Shown: positions 42,458 to 51,292 of the stretch, one piece after another | Position numbering within the stretch: position 1 is the first letter of the stretch | Layout of the letters: every line of letters starts with the position of its first letter | NCBI GenBank assembly: GCA_963692465.1 | Contig: OY829943.1 | Span: 1,798,001 to 1,862,000, forward strand | Length of the DNA: 64,000 bases | Reading direction: 5' to 3' | Origin: JAUZOB01 sp963692465 | Lineage (GTDB): Bacteria; Bacteroidota; Bacteroidia; Bacteroidales; Prolixibacteraceae | Translations under genes and position numbers: made by a program | The notes under the pieces: generated by a model | What the model was told of the DNA's origin: nothing | Databases searched by the model: none | What the model saw: only the letters and a program-made list of their open reading frames with translations

Positions 42458-42883
42458 CTACTTCAACGGGATATAAATCTCTGTTTCCAGATTTTCGGAT
42501 TTAGTCTTATCCGGAAGATTCAGGTATTTTTCAAAACAGGGTTTTTCATCCGGTGTCATTTCATTTTCCGGTATCCATTTACTGAAAATGTAGTCGTAGG
42601 CATCTTTTAGGAGATCGTAGGGTCCTTTAAGTTTAAAGATTGCATATTTACCTCCAGTGATGGTTTTGACTGCAATATCAGCTTCGGTTTCTACCGGTTT
42701 TTTAACGGAGATACAGGCTTCGTACCTGCACTTTTCCGGCTCGGTGATTGACGGACTGTCGTAACTGATGCCAAAGAATTCAGTCCCGAATCCGAATAGT
42801 TTTTTCTCTTTGGCAAAGGAACAAATCCGATCCCATGCCCATCGGGTGGCATTGAGAATAATAGAGAAAATATTAAAGTGTCG
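42458..42883 (-). pseudogene. start-less remnant of a GyrI-like effector-binding protein
   Basis: On the minus strand an open frame of 141 codons runs from just inside the comF end to a TAG at 42458. It has no ATG, GTG or TTG near its beginning. Its translation contains WAWDRICSFAKEKKLFGFGTE, EKCRYEACISVKKPVE, TGGKYAIFKLKGPYDLLKDAY and ETEIYIPLK at the end, the pattern of the GyrI-like (AraC effector-binding) domain. The first beta strand of that domain and any DNA-binding part are missing, because the frame enters the comF coding region. It has no internal stop, so the truncation looks recent. Rightward ORFs in the same DNA are shadows. Confidence 0.7.
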
Positions 42884-43577
42884 CTATTGCGAGTGTGGCA
42901 ATGTTGATTTTTATACCTGGGATGGAAAGAAATGCGGTTGCGCAGGCCTCAAGAGTTGCTCCGGTAGTTACTACATCGTCAACCAGTAGAATTGTTTTTC
43001 CTTTCAGTTGATCGGAATGATTTAATGCAAAGACATTTGATACATTCTCCCATCGGGCGAAATGATCTTTTTTTGTTTGGGTCTCGGTATACTGTTTACG
43101 GACTACTGCATCGGTTACTACTGGAATACCCAATGCTTTGGATAGTCCCATGGCGATCCATTCGCTTTGATTATATCCTCGTTTTCTCAATTTGCGGGGA
43201 TGTAGCGGGACAGGAATAATGAAGTCTACCTGGTTAAAACAACCATCACGGGAAAGTTCATTCCCGAATTTCTCTCCCAGGAAGGAGCCTAATTCTTTGT
43301 GTCCTTTATATTTGAGTTGGTGGATGAGTTCCTGGTATACACTTCCTTTGCGGAAAAAAAAGTAAGAGGTGGCCATTTCAAGCGGAATCCTTCCCAAAAA
43401 TAATTCCATAACGGGATTATTACGGTAGGTGTGAAAATTAGTTCTGGGAAGATGATAAAGACAATTTAGGCAGAGATCGTGTTCTTCTAAGAGTAATTTC
43501 TCCTGGCAACAAAGGCAATAACGTGGAAGAAAAAGCTCCGTAAAACCATTAATTAGCTCTGAAACAAATTTTTTCAT
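42873..43577 (-). CDS. comF: ComF family phosphoribosyltransferase-like protein
   Basis: 234 residues. An N-terminal zinc-finger-like Cys set (YCLCCQEKL...LCLNCLYHLP) and a C-terminal phosphoribosyltransferase fold with the PRPP loop ILLVDDVVTTGATLEAC. ComF proteins are needed for uptake and handling of transforming DNA in naturally competent bacteria; in others the function is unclear. It follows galE on the same strand, but a terminator hairpin separates them. Its last codons overlap the start-less GyrI-like frame. Confidence 0.9.
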   Translation of the reverse strand: MKKFVSELINGFTELFLPRYCLCCQEKLLLEEHDLCLNCLYHLPRTNFHTYRNNPVMELFLGRIPLEMATSYFFFRKGSVYQELIHQLKYKGHKELGSFLGEKFGNELSRDGCFNQVDFIIPVPLHPRKLRKRGYNQSEWIAMGLSKALGIPVVTDAVVRKQYTETQTKKDHFARWENVSNVFALNHSDQLKGKTILLVDDVVTTGATLEACATAFLSIPGIKINIATLAIATL

Positions 43578-43616
43578 TGGTGTTTTTACCCATTTCCCAA
43601 TAACGTATCGGAAAAT

Positions 43617-43651
43617 GGGTTTTATGAATCTGTTGCGGACTCATAAAACCC
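43617..43651 (-). terminator. terminator hairpin between galE and comF
   Basis: GGGTTTTATGA and its exact complement TCATAAAACCC form an 11-bp stem just after the galE stop. An overlapping ACCCATTT/AAATGGGT pairing to the left gives an alternative fold. Confidence 0.65.
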
Positions 43652-43671
43652 ATAGGAATCTTAGTTCTGAT

Positions 43672-44700
43672 TTATTTTATATTGCGCAAATGCTTTTCCC
43701 AGTTCCATGAGGAAGCAAGGGTTTCTTCAAGCCCCGTTTGGGCTTTCCATCCCAGTTCGTTATTTGCCAGGGAGGTGTCAGCCCAGATTTGCTCGATATC
43801 ACCAGCTCGGCGGGGGACTATTTTATAATTCAGTTTCACTCCGGTAGCCTTTTCGAAAGCATGGATTAGTTCAAGTACCGAACTTCCCTTGCCGGTTCCC
43901 AGGTTAAAAATTTCGTAGTTTGATTTGTTCTTATCTTCAAGAAGTCGGTTGATTGCGACAACATGTGCTTTGGCAAGATCAACGACATAAATAAAATCGC
44001 GAATACACGATCCGTCGGGAGTATTGTAGTCATCACCAAAAACGCTTAATTGTTTTCGAAGTCCGGCAGCGGTTTGTGTGATATAAGGAATCAGATTGTT
44101 CGGAACTCCGTTGGGAAGCTCGCCGATTAGTCCGGATGGATGAGCTCCGATAGGATTAAAATATCTTAAGGCAATTCCATTCAGTTGGCTATTTGCTTTT
44201 ATGGTGTCATGCAGAATGTCTTCGCAAATGGATTTCGTATTTCCGTAAGGAGATTCGGCCTCTTTGCGGGGTGTTTTTTCGGTAACAGGAAGAACATCGG
44301 GTTGTCCGTAAACGGTACAGGACGAAGAAAATACAAAATTTTTGATGTTATATTGAATCATCGCTTCCAGAACATTCATGATCGAGACCAGATTATTCCG
44401 ATAATAAAGTAAGGGCTTCTCAACCGATTCCCCGACGGCCTTTGATGCCGCAAAATGAATGACGGCCTCTATATTCTGATGCTTCTCGAAAAAATCGGAG
44501 GTGCTCTTTTGGCAGGAAAGGTCGACTTTTTCAAAGAATGGACGAATTCCTGTGATTTTCTCAATATGATCAACTACATCTATTTTTGAGTTGGAAAGAT
44601 TATCGACGATTACAACGTCGTAGCCGGCTTTTTGAAGTTCCACAACGGTGTGTGAACCAATAAAACCGGTTCCCCCGGTTACCAGAATTAATTTTTTCAT
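43672..44700 (-). CDS. galE: UDP-glucose 4-epimerase
   Basis: GalE interconverts UDP-glucose and UDP-galactose. The NAD loop TGGTGFIGSH opens the protein, SSSCTVYGQP holds the catalytic Ser, and YGNTK (the YxxxK pair) follows. RYFNPIGAHPSG, GVPNNLIPYI and the C-terminal RRAGDIEQIWAD are GalE-type blocks. It has 342 residues. A -7 element TAAATTTG at 44731-44724 lies 23 bp upstream. No other Leloir gene is adjacent, so supply of UDP-galactose for surface polysaccharide is as likely as galactose use. Confidence 0.95.
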   Translation of the reverse strand: MKKLILVTGGTGFIGSHTVVELQKAGYDVVIVDNLSNSKIDVVDHIEKITGIRPFFEKVDLSCQKSTSDFFEKHQNIEAVIHFAASKAVGESVEKPLLYYRNNLVSIMNVLEAMIQYNIKNFVFSSSCTVYGQPDVLPVTEKTPRKEAESPYGNTKSICEDILHDTIKANSQLNGIALRYFNPIGAHPSGLIGELPNGVPNNLIPYITQTAAGLRKQLSVFGDDYNTPDGSCIRDFIYVVDLAKAHVVAINRLLEDKNKSNYEIFNLGTGKGSSVLELIHAFEKATGVKLNYKIVPRRAGDIEQIWADTSLANNELGWKAQTGLEETLASSWNWEKHLRNIK

Positions 44701-44902
44701 TCGTTTATCGTTTTGAGGAAGTACAAATTTATTTAATAAGTTTCATTGTTCGTTTCCGTACAAAAATAATAAAAGTCTGACTGGTATGTACTGGTATGGT
44801 GATTTATTCTACAATTGATTTGATTTGTTTTTTTGCAACTGAATGATAAATGTATAGCTGAATTGTTCATAACTTTTTTTGGCGGAACTACCTAATTTTC
44901 CT

Positions 44903-44910
44903 TAACTTTG
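44903..44910 (+). promoter_or_regulatory. -7 promoter element of the HU/SPOR gene
   Basis: TAACTTTG with TTTG 21 bp upstream (44878-44881); the ATG is 23 bp downstream. Confidence 0.6.
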
Positions 44911-44933
44911 AGCTATTAATTCAAAAAAGAGAC

Positions 44934-46244
44934 ATGGATATTAACAACCGAATAAGCAAGCTGTTGCTGATCCAGGACTGTGTAATAATTCCCAATTTAG
45001 GAGGATTTATTACGAATTACCGTCCTGCCCAGGCCGACTTTCGGGGAGAAAAATTTATTCCTCCTTCCCGGGAAGTTGTATTTAATGCCAAACTGTCCAA
45101 AAATGACGGATTGCTCGTTAATTTTGTGGCAGAAGAAACAGGTTGCAGCTATTTCGAAGCTTTGAAACAGGTTCGTCTCTTCTCTGAACAATGTCTTTTG
45201 TCGCTTGATAAAGGAGAAAAGGTCTATTTTAATCAGATTGGATTTTTGTTTCAGGATGTAGAACAAAATATTCAATTTGAACCGGAAAAAACGGTAACCT
45301 TCCTACCTGATGCCTATGGCTTGTCTGCTTTTGAATTTAGTGAAATCGGACAGAAGATCCATTCAGGGAACGTTCATTCAAAGGACCGGAAACCGAAGCA
45401 TGCAGTGATTCATCGTGGAAGATGGAAGTGGGTTGCGGCAGGTATCGTCTTGGCCGCAGGCTTGTCTGCTGTCCCGATATATTCCTGTTATAATTCTAAT
45501 TTTGAATTATCGTCTCTCGTTCCTGCTGCTATCTTTAAATCAGCGGACACTTTAAAAGTGAAAGATGTAACTGGAGATAACGCGGCTTACCTTTTGTCTA
45601 AGAAAAAAAATGACGGTACAAAGATCAGTGCATCTGCTGCTGTGATGTCAAATCCGGAAGATGGTAAAGCTTTGTATGGTAAAGGCCTTCCTTCTGATCA
45701 ACGGGATGGGAAGACGGACGTGAAAGTGGAAACCGGGACTTCTTCTATATCGGAAAAGCACAATGAGGCAGAGGTTTCTCATTTGAAAGATGCCGAAAAA
45801 ACAACAAAATCCACTTTTCCTTTAAAAGAGGACTCTAAACAAAAGACGACTCGAATTAAAGAAAAGAGCAAACATTCATCCGATAAATCATCAGAAGCAA
45901 CGATTTCTGCTCCCCGAAAAAGCCAGTCTGTTTCTCCTGTTGCCAGCGTAAAAGCAACGAAAGTTGCAAGCATGAGTCGTAAAGGAATTTTTACTCATGT
46001 TGTTAGACCAGGTCAGCGATATCATTTAATTGTGGGATGTTTTAAAAATGTTGCTTATGCCCGCTATTACAAGAAATTATTGCTTAAAAACGGTTATTCT
46101 CCCAGGATATATCCGAAAGATCGGACGACGAGTTACTATCGTATTTCGTTAAATTCATATAAAAGTGCAAGGATGGCTAGTAATGCTATGCGATCCTACA
46201 AGAAAAGAATGCCCCGCGGTATTGCCTGGGTCATGATACGATAG
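44934..46244 (+). CDS. HU-CCDC81 and SPOR domain protein
   Basis: 436 residues with three parts. Residues 1-130 are two HU-like repeats of the bacterial HU-CCDC81 type (LIQDCVIIPNLGGFITNY...FNAKLSKNDGLLVNF). A transmembrane helix at about 164-186 (WVAAGIVLAAGLSAVPIY) is followed by a long low-complexity, Ser/Lys-rich linker. A C-terminal SPOR domain (about 362-436, YHLIVGCFKNVAYARYYKKLL) binds denuded septal peptidoglycan. The topology places the HU part in the cytoplasm and SPOR in the periplasm. This architecture is typical of Bacteroidota and suggests a link between chromosome or cytoplasm and the division site; function is not established. A strong terminator follows. Confidence 0.88.
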   Translation: MDINNRISKLLLIQDCVIIPNLGGFITNYRPAQADFRGEKFIPPSREVVFNAKLSKNDGLLVNFVAEETGCSYFEALKQVRLFSEQCLLSLDKGEKVYFNQIGFLFQDVEQNIQFEPEKTVTFLPDAYGLSAFEFSEIGQKIHSGNVHSKDRKPKHAVIHRGRWKWVAAGIVLAAGLSAVPIYSCYNSNFELSSLVPAAIFKSADTLKVKDVTGDNAAYLLSKKKNDGTKISASAAVMSNPEDGKALYGKGLPSDQRDGKTDVKVETGTSSISEKHNEAEVSHLKDAEKTTKSTFPLKEDSKQKTTRIKEKSKHSSDKSSEATISAPRKSQSVSPVASVKATKVASMSRKGIFTHVVRPGQRYHLIVGCFKNVAYARYYKKLLLKNGYSPRIYPKDRTTSYYRISLNSYKSARMASNAMRSYKKRMPRGIAWVMIR

Positions 46245-46261
46245 GGAACTCTTAAATTATT

Positions 46262-46306
46262 AAAAAGAAAAGCCATTTATTCTGATATAAATGGCTTTTC
46301 TTTTTT
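46262..46306 (+). terminator. terminator after the HU/SPOR gene
   Basis: A perfect 19-bp stem (AAAAAGAAAAGCCATTTAT and its complement) with a 6-nt loop and a T-run. It isolates the next gene as its own unit. Confidence 0.9.
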
Positions 46307-46320
46307 AAGGTTAAAAGCTT

Positions 46321-46328
46321 TAGCTTTG
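46321..46328 (+). promoter_or_regulatory. -7 promoter element of the chimeric regulator gene
   Basis: TAGCTTTG matches TAnnTTTG and lies 13 bp before the ATG at 46342, giving a very short leader. Confidence 0.55.
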
Positions 46329-46341
46329 CATTTAATCTTTT

Positions 46342-48801
46342 ATGATTTTTATGCCCTGTAGAAAGGAAATTGAGCTGATATTTTTTCTATCTCTTTGGTG
46401 CTGTCTTACATTCAATTGTAACGTCCAGGGAATTCCTTCCGTTGAACGCAGAGGTCATCTACCCTATGATCAGGAGATCTTTCCGACTTCGGTACTAAGT
46501 TCTAATTCTTTAGGGCAAATGCAATCGGGAATCCGGGCTTTTATATTGCAGCGTTTGCCTGATAATCATTATTGGAACTCGGTGAATCTCTTTCTTCGGT
46601 CGCATCCGGGGGAAATCATAACCGTAATTGTTCAAGAGCCTCGGATAGAATCAGATTTGGAGCGGATTCTTCAGCGGAATGGTCTGGCTTCAACAACCTA
46701 TCTTCCTTCGATGAGGAGTGGTTCGTGGCCTGCTTTGGAAACACTGATTAAAACGGATCGTCGGCTGGTGATTTTTACCCCAGAAGGGGGAAGAATGAGT
46801 TATCGAATTGGTTCTGAAATTTGTTATTCAGTGCGGCAGGATTCGCTTAGTGATGTTGCATTTCGCTATTATGGAAAATCTTCGGCCACTCTTTCTACTT
46901 TTCATTGGCCTCGTTGTGTAAAATATACGAATGACTCAATAAATCGTATCCCAATTGCTAATTATATTTTAACAACAGGAAAAATTCCGAATTATTTAAT
47001 TACAAATCAACCGGAATGTGCAGCCAGAATTGCCCATGGTATTGACACCCTGAAGCGTTATCAGGCCATTGTCTTTTATAATGGGGCGATCTTGTCACGA
47101 ATGAGATGGAAAGAATTTCCTGGTCTGGAGTCCAACGGGAGGATCATTATTTTCCCTCAATTATCAAATGGGTTAAAGCGACTGAGTCCCATGAAACCTG
47201 GCTTTCGTTTTTCCCCGGATTTGATTTCTTTTAATGATGAAAATAATAAAACGATAAAAATATTTCAAGCTCTTCCTCTTCCGATAGATGAAGGTTTGAT
47301 TGCTCATTTTGATTTTGAATCGGGATTAAGAACGCAATTTCCCTCTGCGAGTGAAAAGATAATATTCCATAATGTAGAGCTTAAAAAAGAGCGTGGAAGG
47401 GGTACCGTTGCTGTTTTTAATGGGAAGAATAGTTATATCGATTGTGGTGAGCCTCAGGGGAAACTTTTTAATGATTGTATTACTATTTCTCTTTGGGTAA
47501 AACCTTCCAGATTGGATAGCTTAAGGGGATATGTTAGTCTCGGAACTACTTTTGCAGCAAAATCAATGCAGAAAACTCTTGTTTTTACAACTCCGGAGAT
47601 CAAAGATCATATTTCAAAGATTAGTCCGCTTAAGGTGAATGTATGGCAACATGTTGCATTTGTGTTTATTCCAAAACAAAAAATACAAATCTACTATAAC
47701 GGAAGACTGATTGATGAATTTAAGGCTTCTGCAATCAGTCCTTCAGATAATTCACTGATGATTGGCGACAATATGTGGGATGAATTCTTTGCCGGACAAC
47801 TCAGTGATGTGCGTATCTGGAACAGAGCGCTCAATAAAGGAGAAATAGAACAAGTGTACAGACAGGAACTTCACGGAGATCAGATTGTTCCCGGTTTGTT
47901 GTGGCTAGTTCTGATATTAATGATTCCGGGGGTAGGATTTGTTGTGTTTTATATCCGGCAGAAAAAACAAAAGTCTGTTGTACATTCTGAAAATCAATTG
48001 AGTGCAGGATCTCTCCCGAAGAATGATAGACCTGATGTTCCAATATCCGAGGAATCCGTAAAATGGGGACCGGGAGTAACACTTTTTGGAGATTTCCATT
48101 TGTTTACCCGGGATAGGAAAGATGTTGCTGACCAATTTTCGCCTAAAAGGCTTCAGTTGTTTGTTCTGCTTCTTTTGTATTCCATTCGAAGCGGAAAAGG
48201 AATTACCTCTCTGCAAATGACTGATATTCTATGGTCTGGTTATACTCCGTTAAGCGCTAAGAACAATCGAAGTACCAATATTCAGAAAATTCGGGAAATA
48301 TTGGGTGATAATACAGGAATAAATATTGAGTTTGTTAATCGTTCGTGGATGCTCCATTTTGATCAGGATGTTCACTGTGATTATAAAATCTATCTGGACT
48401 TAAAAACGAATCTTTTTAAGACGATTAAGGAGGAAAAACCGATTTCCGAACTGCAGTTGATGTTTCTTCTTCGTATTCTGTCGCAGGGACCGTTCCTTCC
48501 TCTCCTCCAGTATGAATGGATTGATAAATTTAAGAATGAGATAACGGATGAGGTCTTGGACTTGCTTCTTATGCTAGTCCGTATTGATTCTATACGACAA
48601 AATTATATCCTGACCCTTCGTATTGTTGATGTCCTTTTTTCTTTCGATCCAGTTAATGAGGAGGCATTAAGAATAAAAGTAAAAGTTCTTTCAGAATTGG
48701 GCCGACATCGTCCGGCCATGGACACTTATGAGCATTTTTGCCGGATTTATCGAAATCTTTATAATGAAGATTATTCGGTTGAGTTAAAAAGTTTGCTCTG
48801 A
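46342..48801 (+). CDS. membrane-spanning regulator: PLC-X-like, LamG, TM, SARP-like winged helix and BTAD
   Basis: An 819-residue protein with an unusual order of parts. A signal sequence or N-terminal membrane anchor covers about 1-30. Residues 55-150 resemble a PI-PLC X domain (QMQSGIRAFILQ, FLRSHPGEIITVIVQE, SWPALETLIKTDRRLVIFT), but the catalytic histidines are not evident. Residues 315-505 are a LamG/concanavalin-like domain (GLIAHFDFESG, ITISLWVKPS, NVWQHVAFVF, YYNGRLIDEF, GQLSDVRIWNRAL). One TM helix is at 516-538. The cytoplasmic part has a winged helix (575-675; PKRLQLFVLLLLYS, LWSGYTPLSAKNNRSTNIQKIREIL) and a BTAD-like helical repeat (680-815), the order of SARP activators. It would be a one-protein surface-to-gene signalling device. 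Its extracellular ligand and targets are unknown. An alternative start is M4. Confidence 0.75.
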   Translation: MIFMPCRKEIELIFFLSLWCCLTFNCNVQGIPSVERRGHLPYDQEIFPTSVLSSNSLGQMQSGIRAFILQRLPDNHYWNSVNLFLRSHPGEIITVIVQEPRIESDLERILQRNGLASTTYLPSMRSGSWPALETLIKTDRRLVIFTPEGGRMSYRIGSEICYSVRQDSLSDVAFRYYGKSSATLSTFHWPRCVKYTNDSINRIPIANYILTTGKIPNYLITNQPECAARIAHGIDTLKRYQAIVFYNGAILSRMRWKEFPGLESNGRIIIFPQLSNGLKRLSPMKPGFRFSPDLISFNDENNKTIKIFQALPLPIDEGLIAHFDFESGLRTQFPSASEKIIFHNVELKKERGRGTVAVFNGKNSYIDCGEPQGKLFNDCITISLWVKPSRLDSLRGYVSLGTTFAAKSMQKTLVFTTPEIKDHISKISPLKVNVWQHVAFVFIPKQKIQIYYNGRLIDEFKASAISPSDNSLMIGDNMWDEFFAGQLSDVRIWNRALNKGEIEQVYRQELHGDQIVPGLLWLVLILMIPGVGFVVFYIRQKKQKSVVHSENQLSAGSLPKNDRPDVPISEESVKWGPGVTLFGDFHLFTRDRKDVADQFSPKRLQLFVLLLLYSIRSGKGITSLQMTDILWSGYTPLSAKNNRSTNIQKIREILGDNTGINIEFVNRSWMLHFDQDVHCDYKIYLDLKTNLFKTIKEEKPISELQLMFLLRILSQGPFLPLLQYEWIDKFKNEITDEVLDLLLMLVRIDSIRQNYILTLRIVDVLFSFDPVNEEALRIKVKVLSELGRHRPAMDTYEHFCRIYRNLYNEDYSVELKSLL

Positions 48802-48820
48802 TTTAAACTTTCTTTGCTGG

Positions 48821-48842
48821 TTACCCCTTCTGTTACCCCTTT
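48821..48842 (+). repeat. two TTACCCC direct repeats, 12-bp period
   Basis: TTACCCCTTCTG followed by TTACCCCTTTG, 20 bp after the regulator gene and 17 bp before a TACTTTTG -7 element. Related to the four-copy array at 32770-32808. Confidence 0.65.
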
Positions 48843-48859
48843 GATTTAGCGGCAATAAA

Positions 48860-48867
48860 TACTTTTG
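48860..48867 (+). promoter_or_regulatory. promoter -7 element with no long gene downstream
   Basis: TACTTTTG, with TTTG at 48840-48843 overlapping the last TTACCCC repeat. It reads rightward into about 115 nt that end in a hairpin at 48986, so it may produce a short RNA or the 23-codon ORF at 48881-48952. Confidence 0.5.
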
Positions 48868-48872
48868 TATCG

Positions 48873-49012
48873 TAAATAAGATGCCGATGGTAATTATTTA
48901 TTACAACGTATTATCTATATCAGATAGATTTCATTTGTTACTGGCGAAATAACAGAACCATCAATAAATCATAGGACCAATCACCAGAGGCTGTCATTTG
49001 ACAGTCTCTATT
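48873..49012 (+). ncRNA. candidate small transcript downstream of the regulator
   Basis: The stretch between the TACTTTTG promoter and the hairpin AGAGGCUGUCA/UGACAGUCUCU (48986-49009, followed by AUUUUA) contains only one small ORF of 23 codons (MPMVIIYYNVLSISD at its start). It could be a small RNA, a small peptide gene, or an untranslated remnant. Only the promoter and terminator pattern supports it. Confidence 0.3.
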
Positions 49013-49017
49013 TTACC

Positions 49018-49052
49018 AAAATTCCCTCTGTGAAACTCACAGAGGGAATTTT
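49018..49052. terminator. terminator of metG, probably bidirectional
   Basis: A perfect 16-bp stem (AAAATTCCCTCTGTGA and its complement) with a 3-nt loop, placed after the leftward metG gene and at the end of the rightward transcript. Confidence 0.88.
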
Positions 49053-49099
49053 GGGTTTTATTCACGATGTAGAAGCACGTATGCTCTGAGGTTTGTCTT

Positions 49100-51133
49100 C
49101 TAACGGATTTCAGAGCCGTTTTTTACTTCTTTTGTGGGAGAGACAAAGGAAAGTTCTCCGTTTGCATTTTCGGCCATTAAAATCATTCCCTGAGAGAGAA
49201 TCCCTTTTACTTCCCGTGGTTGAAGATTTATTAGGACGCTTACCTCTTTTCCGATGATCTCTTCGGGATTGAAATATTCTGCGATTCCTGATACAATAGT
49301 CCGGTGATCAATTCCAGTGTCAACCAGAAGTTTTAGAAGTTTCTTGGTCTTTGCAACTTTTTCAGCTTCAAGGATTGTTCCAACCCGGATGTCCATTTCC
49401 GAAAAGGCATCAAAGGAGACAATGGGTTTTGCCTCTTTTATTGGGGCAGCCTCGAGTTCGTTTGCTTTTTTGGTCTTTAATAATTTTTCTACCTGAGCGT
49501 CAACAACGCTGTCTTCGATTTTCTCAAACAGGAGTTCCGGTTGATTAATCTGATGTCCTGCCGGTAAAAGATCGGATTTTCCCAAATCCTCCCATTGGGA
49601 AGGAGCGATGTTGAGGAAGTGGCGCAACTTATCCATGCTAAAAGGAAGGAAAGGCTCGAAGATAATCGTTAAGTTAGCGGTTATCTGGAGGCAAACATTC
49701 AGAATTGTTGCAACTCGTTCCTTATCTGTTTTGATCACTTTCCAGGGCTCTTCGTCGGTAATGTATTTATTTCCAAGACGAGCGACGTCCATGGCAATTT
49801 TAAGTGCTTCCCTAAAACGGAAAGAATCGAGACTTTTTTCGATATCCGATTTCAATGAAGAAAGACTGTTCAGGGCGTCTTTGTCATTTTGATTCAGGAC
49901 TCCTGCATTGGGGACCTTTCCATCAAAATATTTATGAGTTAAGACGATGGCGCGGTTCACAAAGTTTCCAAGAATAGCGACTAACTCGTTGTTATTCCGG
50001 GATTGAAAATCTTTCCATGTGAAATCATTATCTTTTGTTTCAGGCGCATTTGCTGTGAGAACGTACTTTAATACATCTTCTTTCCCCGGAAAGTCTTCAA
50101 GATATTCGTGTAGCCAAACAGCCCAATTGCGGGAAGTGGAAATTTTATTCCCTTCCAAATTCAAAAATTCATTTGCGGGAACATTGTCCGGAAGGATATA
50201 GGATCCCTCTGCTTTAAGCATTGCAGGGAAGATGATGCAATGAAAAACAATGTTATCTTTTCCAATAAAATGGATTAATCGTGTTTCCGGATCTTTCCAG
50301 TATTTTTCCCAATCAGGAGTTAAATCCTTCGTTGCGGAGATATAACCGATCGGAGCGTCAAACCAGACATAGAGGACTTTCCCTTCTACTCCTTCGATCG
50401 GAACCGGTACGCCCCAATCCAGATCACGGGTTACAGCTCTTGGAAACAGTCCGTTATCAAGCCATGATTTACACTGTCCGTAAACATTGGTTTTCCATTC
50501 CTTATGATCTTCGAGAATCCATTTTTTTAGCCATGTTTCATACTTATCCAAAGGTAGATACCAGTGTTTGGTCTTTCGTAAAACAGGGATGTTCCCACTA
50601 ATAACAGAGTGAGGGTTAATCAGGTCTGTTGCATTTAATGAGGAGCCGCAACTTTCACATTGATCTCCGTAAGCCCCGTCTTTGTGACAGATCGGACATG
50701 TTCCGACAATGTAACGATCAGCAAGGAACTGATGGTTCTCTTCGTCGTAAAACTGTTCGGACGTTTTCTCAATAAATTCGCCCTGTTCGTATAATTTACG
50801 AAAAAATCCAGAGGCAACTTCTGTGTGGGTCTTACTGGTCGTCCGGGAATAAATGTCAAAAGAAATTCCGAATTTTTTAAACGAATCCTTGATGATCTTG
50901 TGATACTTGTCAACTACATCCTGGGGAGAAATTCCTTCTCTCTTTGCTTTAAGGGTTATTGGAACTCCATGTTCATCAGACCCTCCGATTAAAAGGACAT
51001 CTTCTCCTTTTAACCGAAGATAACGGGCATATATATCAGCCGGGACATAAACTCCAGCAAGGTGTCCGATATGAACCGGTCCGTTTGCATAGGGCAATGC
51101 TGCTGTTATCAAAGTACGCTTGAACTTTTTCAT
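49100..51133 (-). CDS. metG: methionyl-tRNA synthetase
   Basis: A class I synthetase. The HIGH box is HIGHLAGVY (residues about 21-29) and the KMSKS counterpart is KISTS (NKISTSRNWAVW). The zinc knuckle is CPICHKDGAYGDQCESCG. The C-terminal region from about 570 is the dimerising tRNA-binding OB domain (FSEMDIRVGTILEAEKV, LVDTGIDHRTIVSGIAEYF). The length of 677 is normal for the form with the OB domain. A -7 element TATCTTTG at 51178-51171 precedes it. Confidence 0.97.
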   Translation of the reverse strand: MKKFKRTLITAALPYANGPVHIGHLAGVYVPADIYARYLRLKGEDVLLIGGSDEHGVPITLKAKREGISPQDVVDKYHKIIKDSFKKFGISFDIYSRTTSKTHTEVASGFFRKLYEQGEFIEKTSEQFYDEENHQFLADRYIVGTCPICHKDGAYGDQCESCGSSLNATDLINPHSVISGNIPVLRKTKHWYLPLDKYETWLKKWILEDHKEWKTNVYGQCKSWLDNGLFPRAVTRDLDWGVPVPIEGVEGKVLYVWFDAPIGYISATKDLTPDWEKYWKDPETRLIHFIGKDNIVFHCIIFPAMLKAEGSYILPDNVPANEFLNLEGNKISTSRNWAVWLHEYLEDFPGKEDVLKYVLTANAPETKDNDFTWKDFQSRNNNELVAILGNFVNRAIVLTHKYFDGKVPNAGVLNQNDKDALNSLSSLKSDIEKSLDSFRFREALKIAMDVARLGNKYITDEEPWKVIKTDKERVATILNVCLQITANLTIIFEPFLPFSMDKLRHFLNIAPSQWEDLGKSDLLPAGHQINQPELLFEKIEDSVVDAQVEKLLKTKKANELEAAPIKEAKPIVSFDAFSEMDIRVGTILEAEKVAKTKKLLKLLVDTGIDHRTIVSGIAEYFNPEEIIGKEVSVLINLQPREVKGILSQGMILMAENANGELSFVSPTKEVKNGSEIR

Positions 51134-51170
51134 TGGTCGAAAGCGGATTAACGATTTTATTATGAAGGTG

Positions 51171-51178
51171 CAAAGATA
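51171..51178 (-). promoter_or_regulatory. -7 promoter element of metG
   Basis: TATCTTTG on the minus strand, 37 bp upstream of the metG ATG. Confidence 0.55.
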
Positions 51179-51292
51179 ATAAGATATAAAAGATGAATTT
51201 GAATCCGTTTTGTTTTTTTATTTTTGGAACCCCGTCTGATTATCCGATGAGATAACGGCAATTAAATGATTGCAGATATTAAATTACATAAA

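Noticed and set aside
42380..42989. Rightward ORFs of 76 and 73 codons between metK and comF
   Set aside because: They have no recognisable protein pattern and lie opposite the GyrI-like frame and the comF end, whose sequences are meaningful.
43617..43651. The galE-comF hairpin as a riboswitch
   Set aside because: It is a simple stem directly after the galE stop and resembles a plain terminator.
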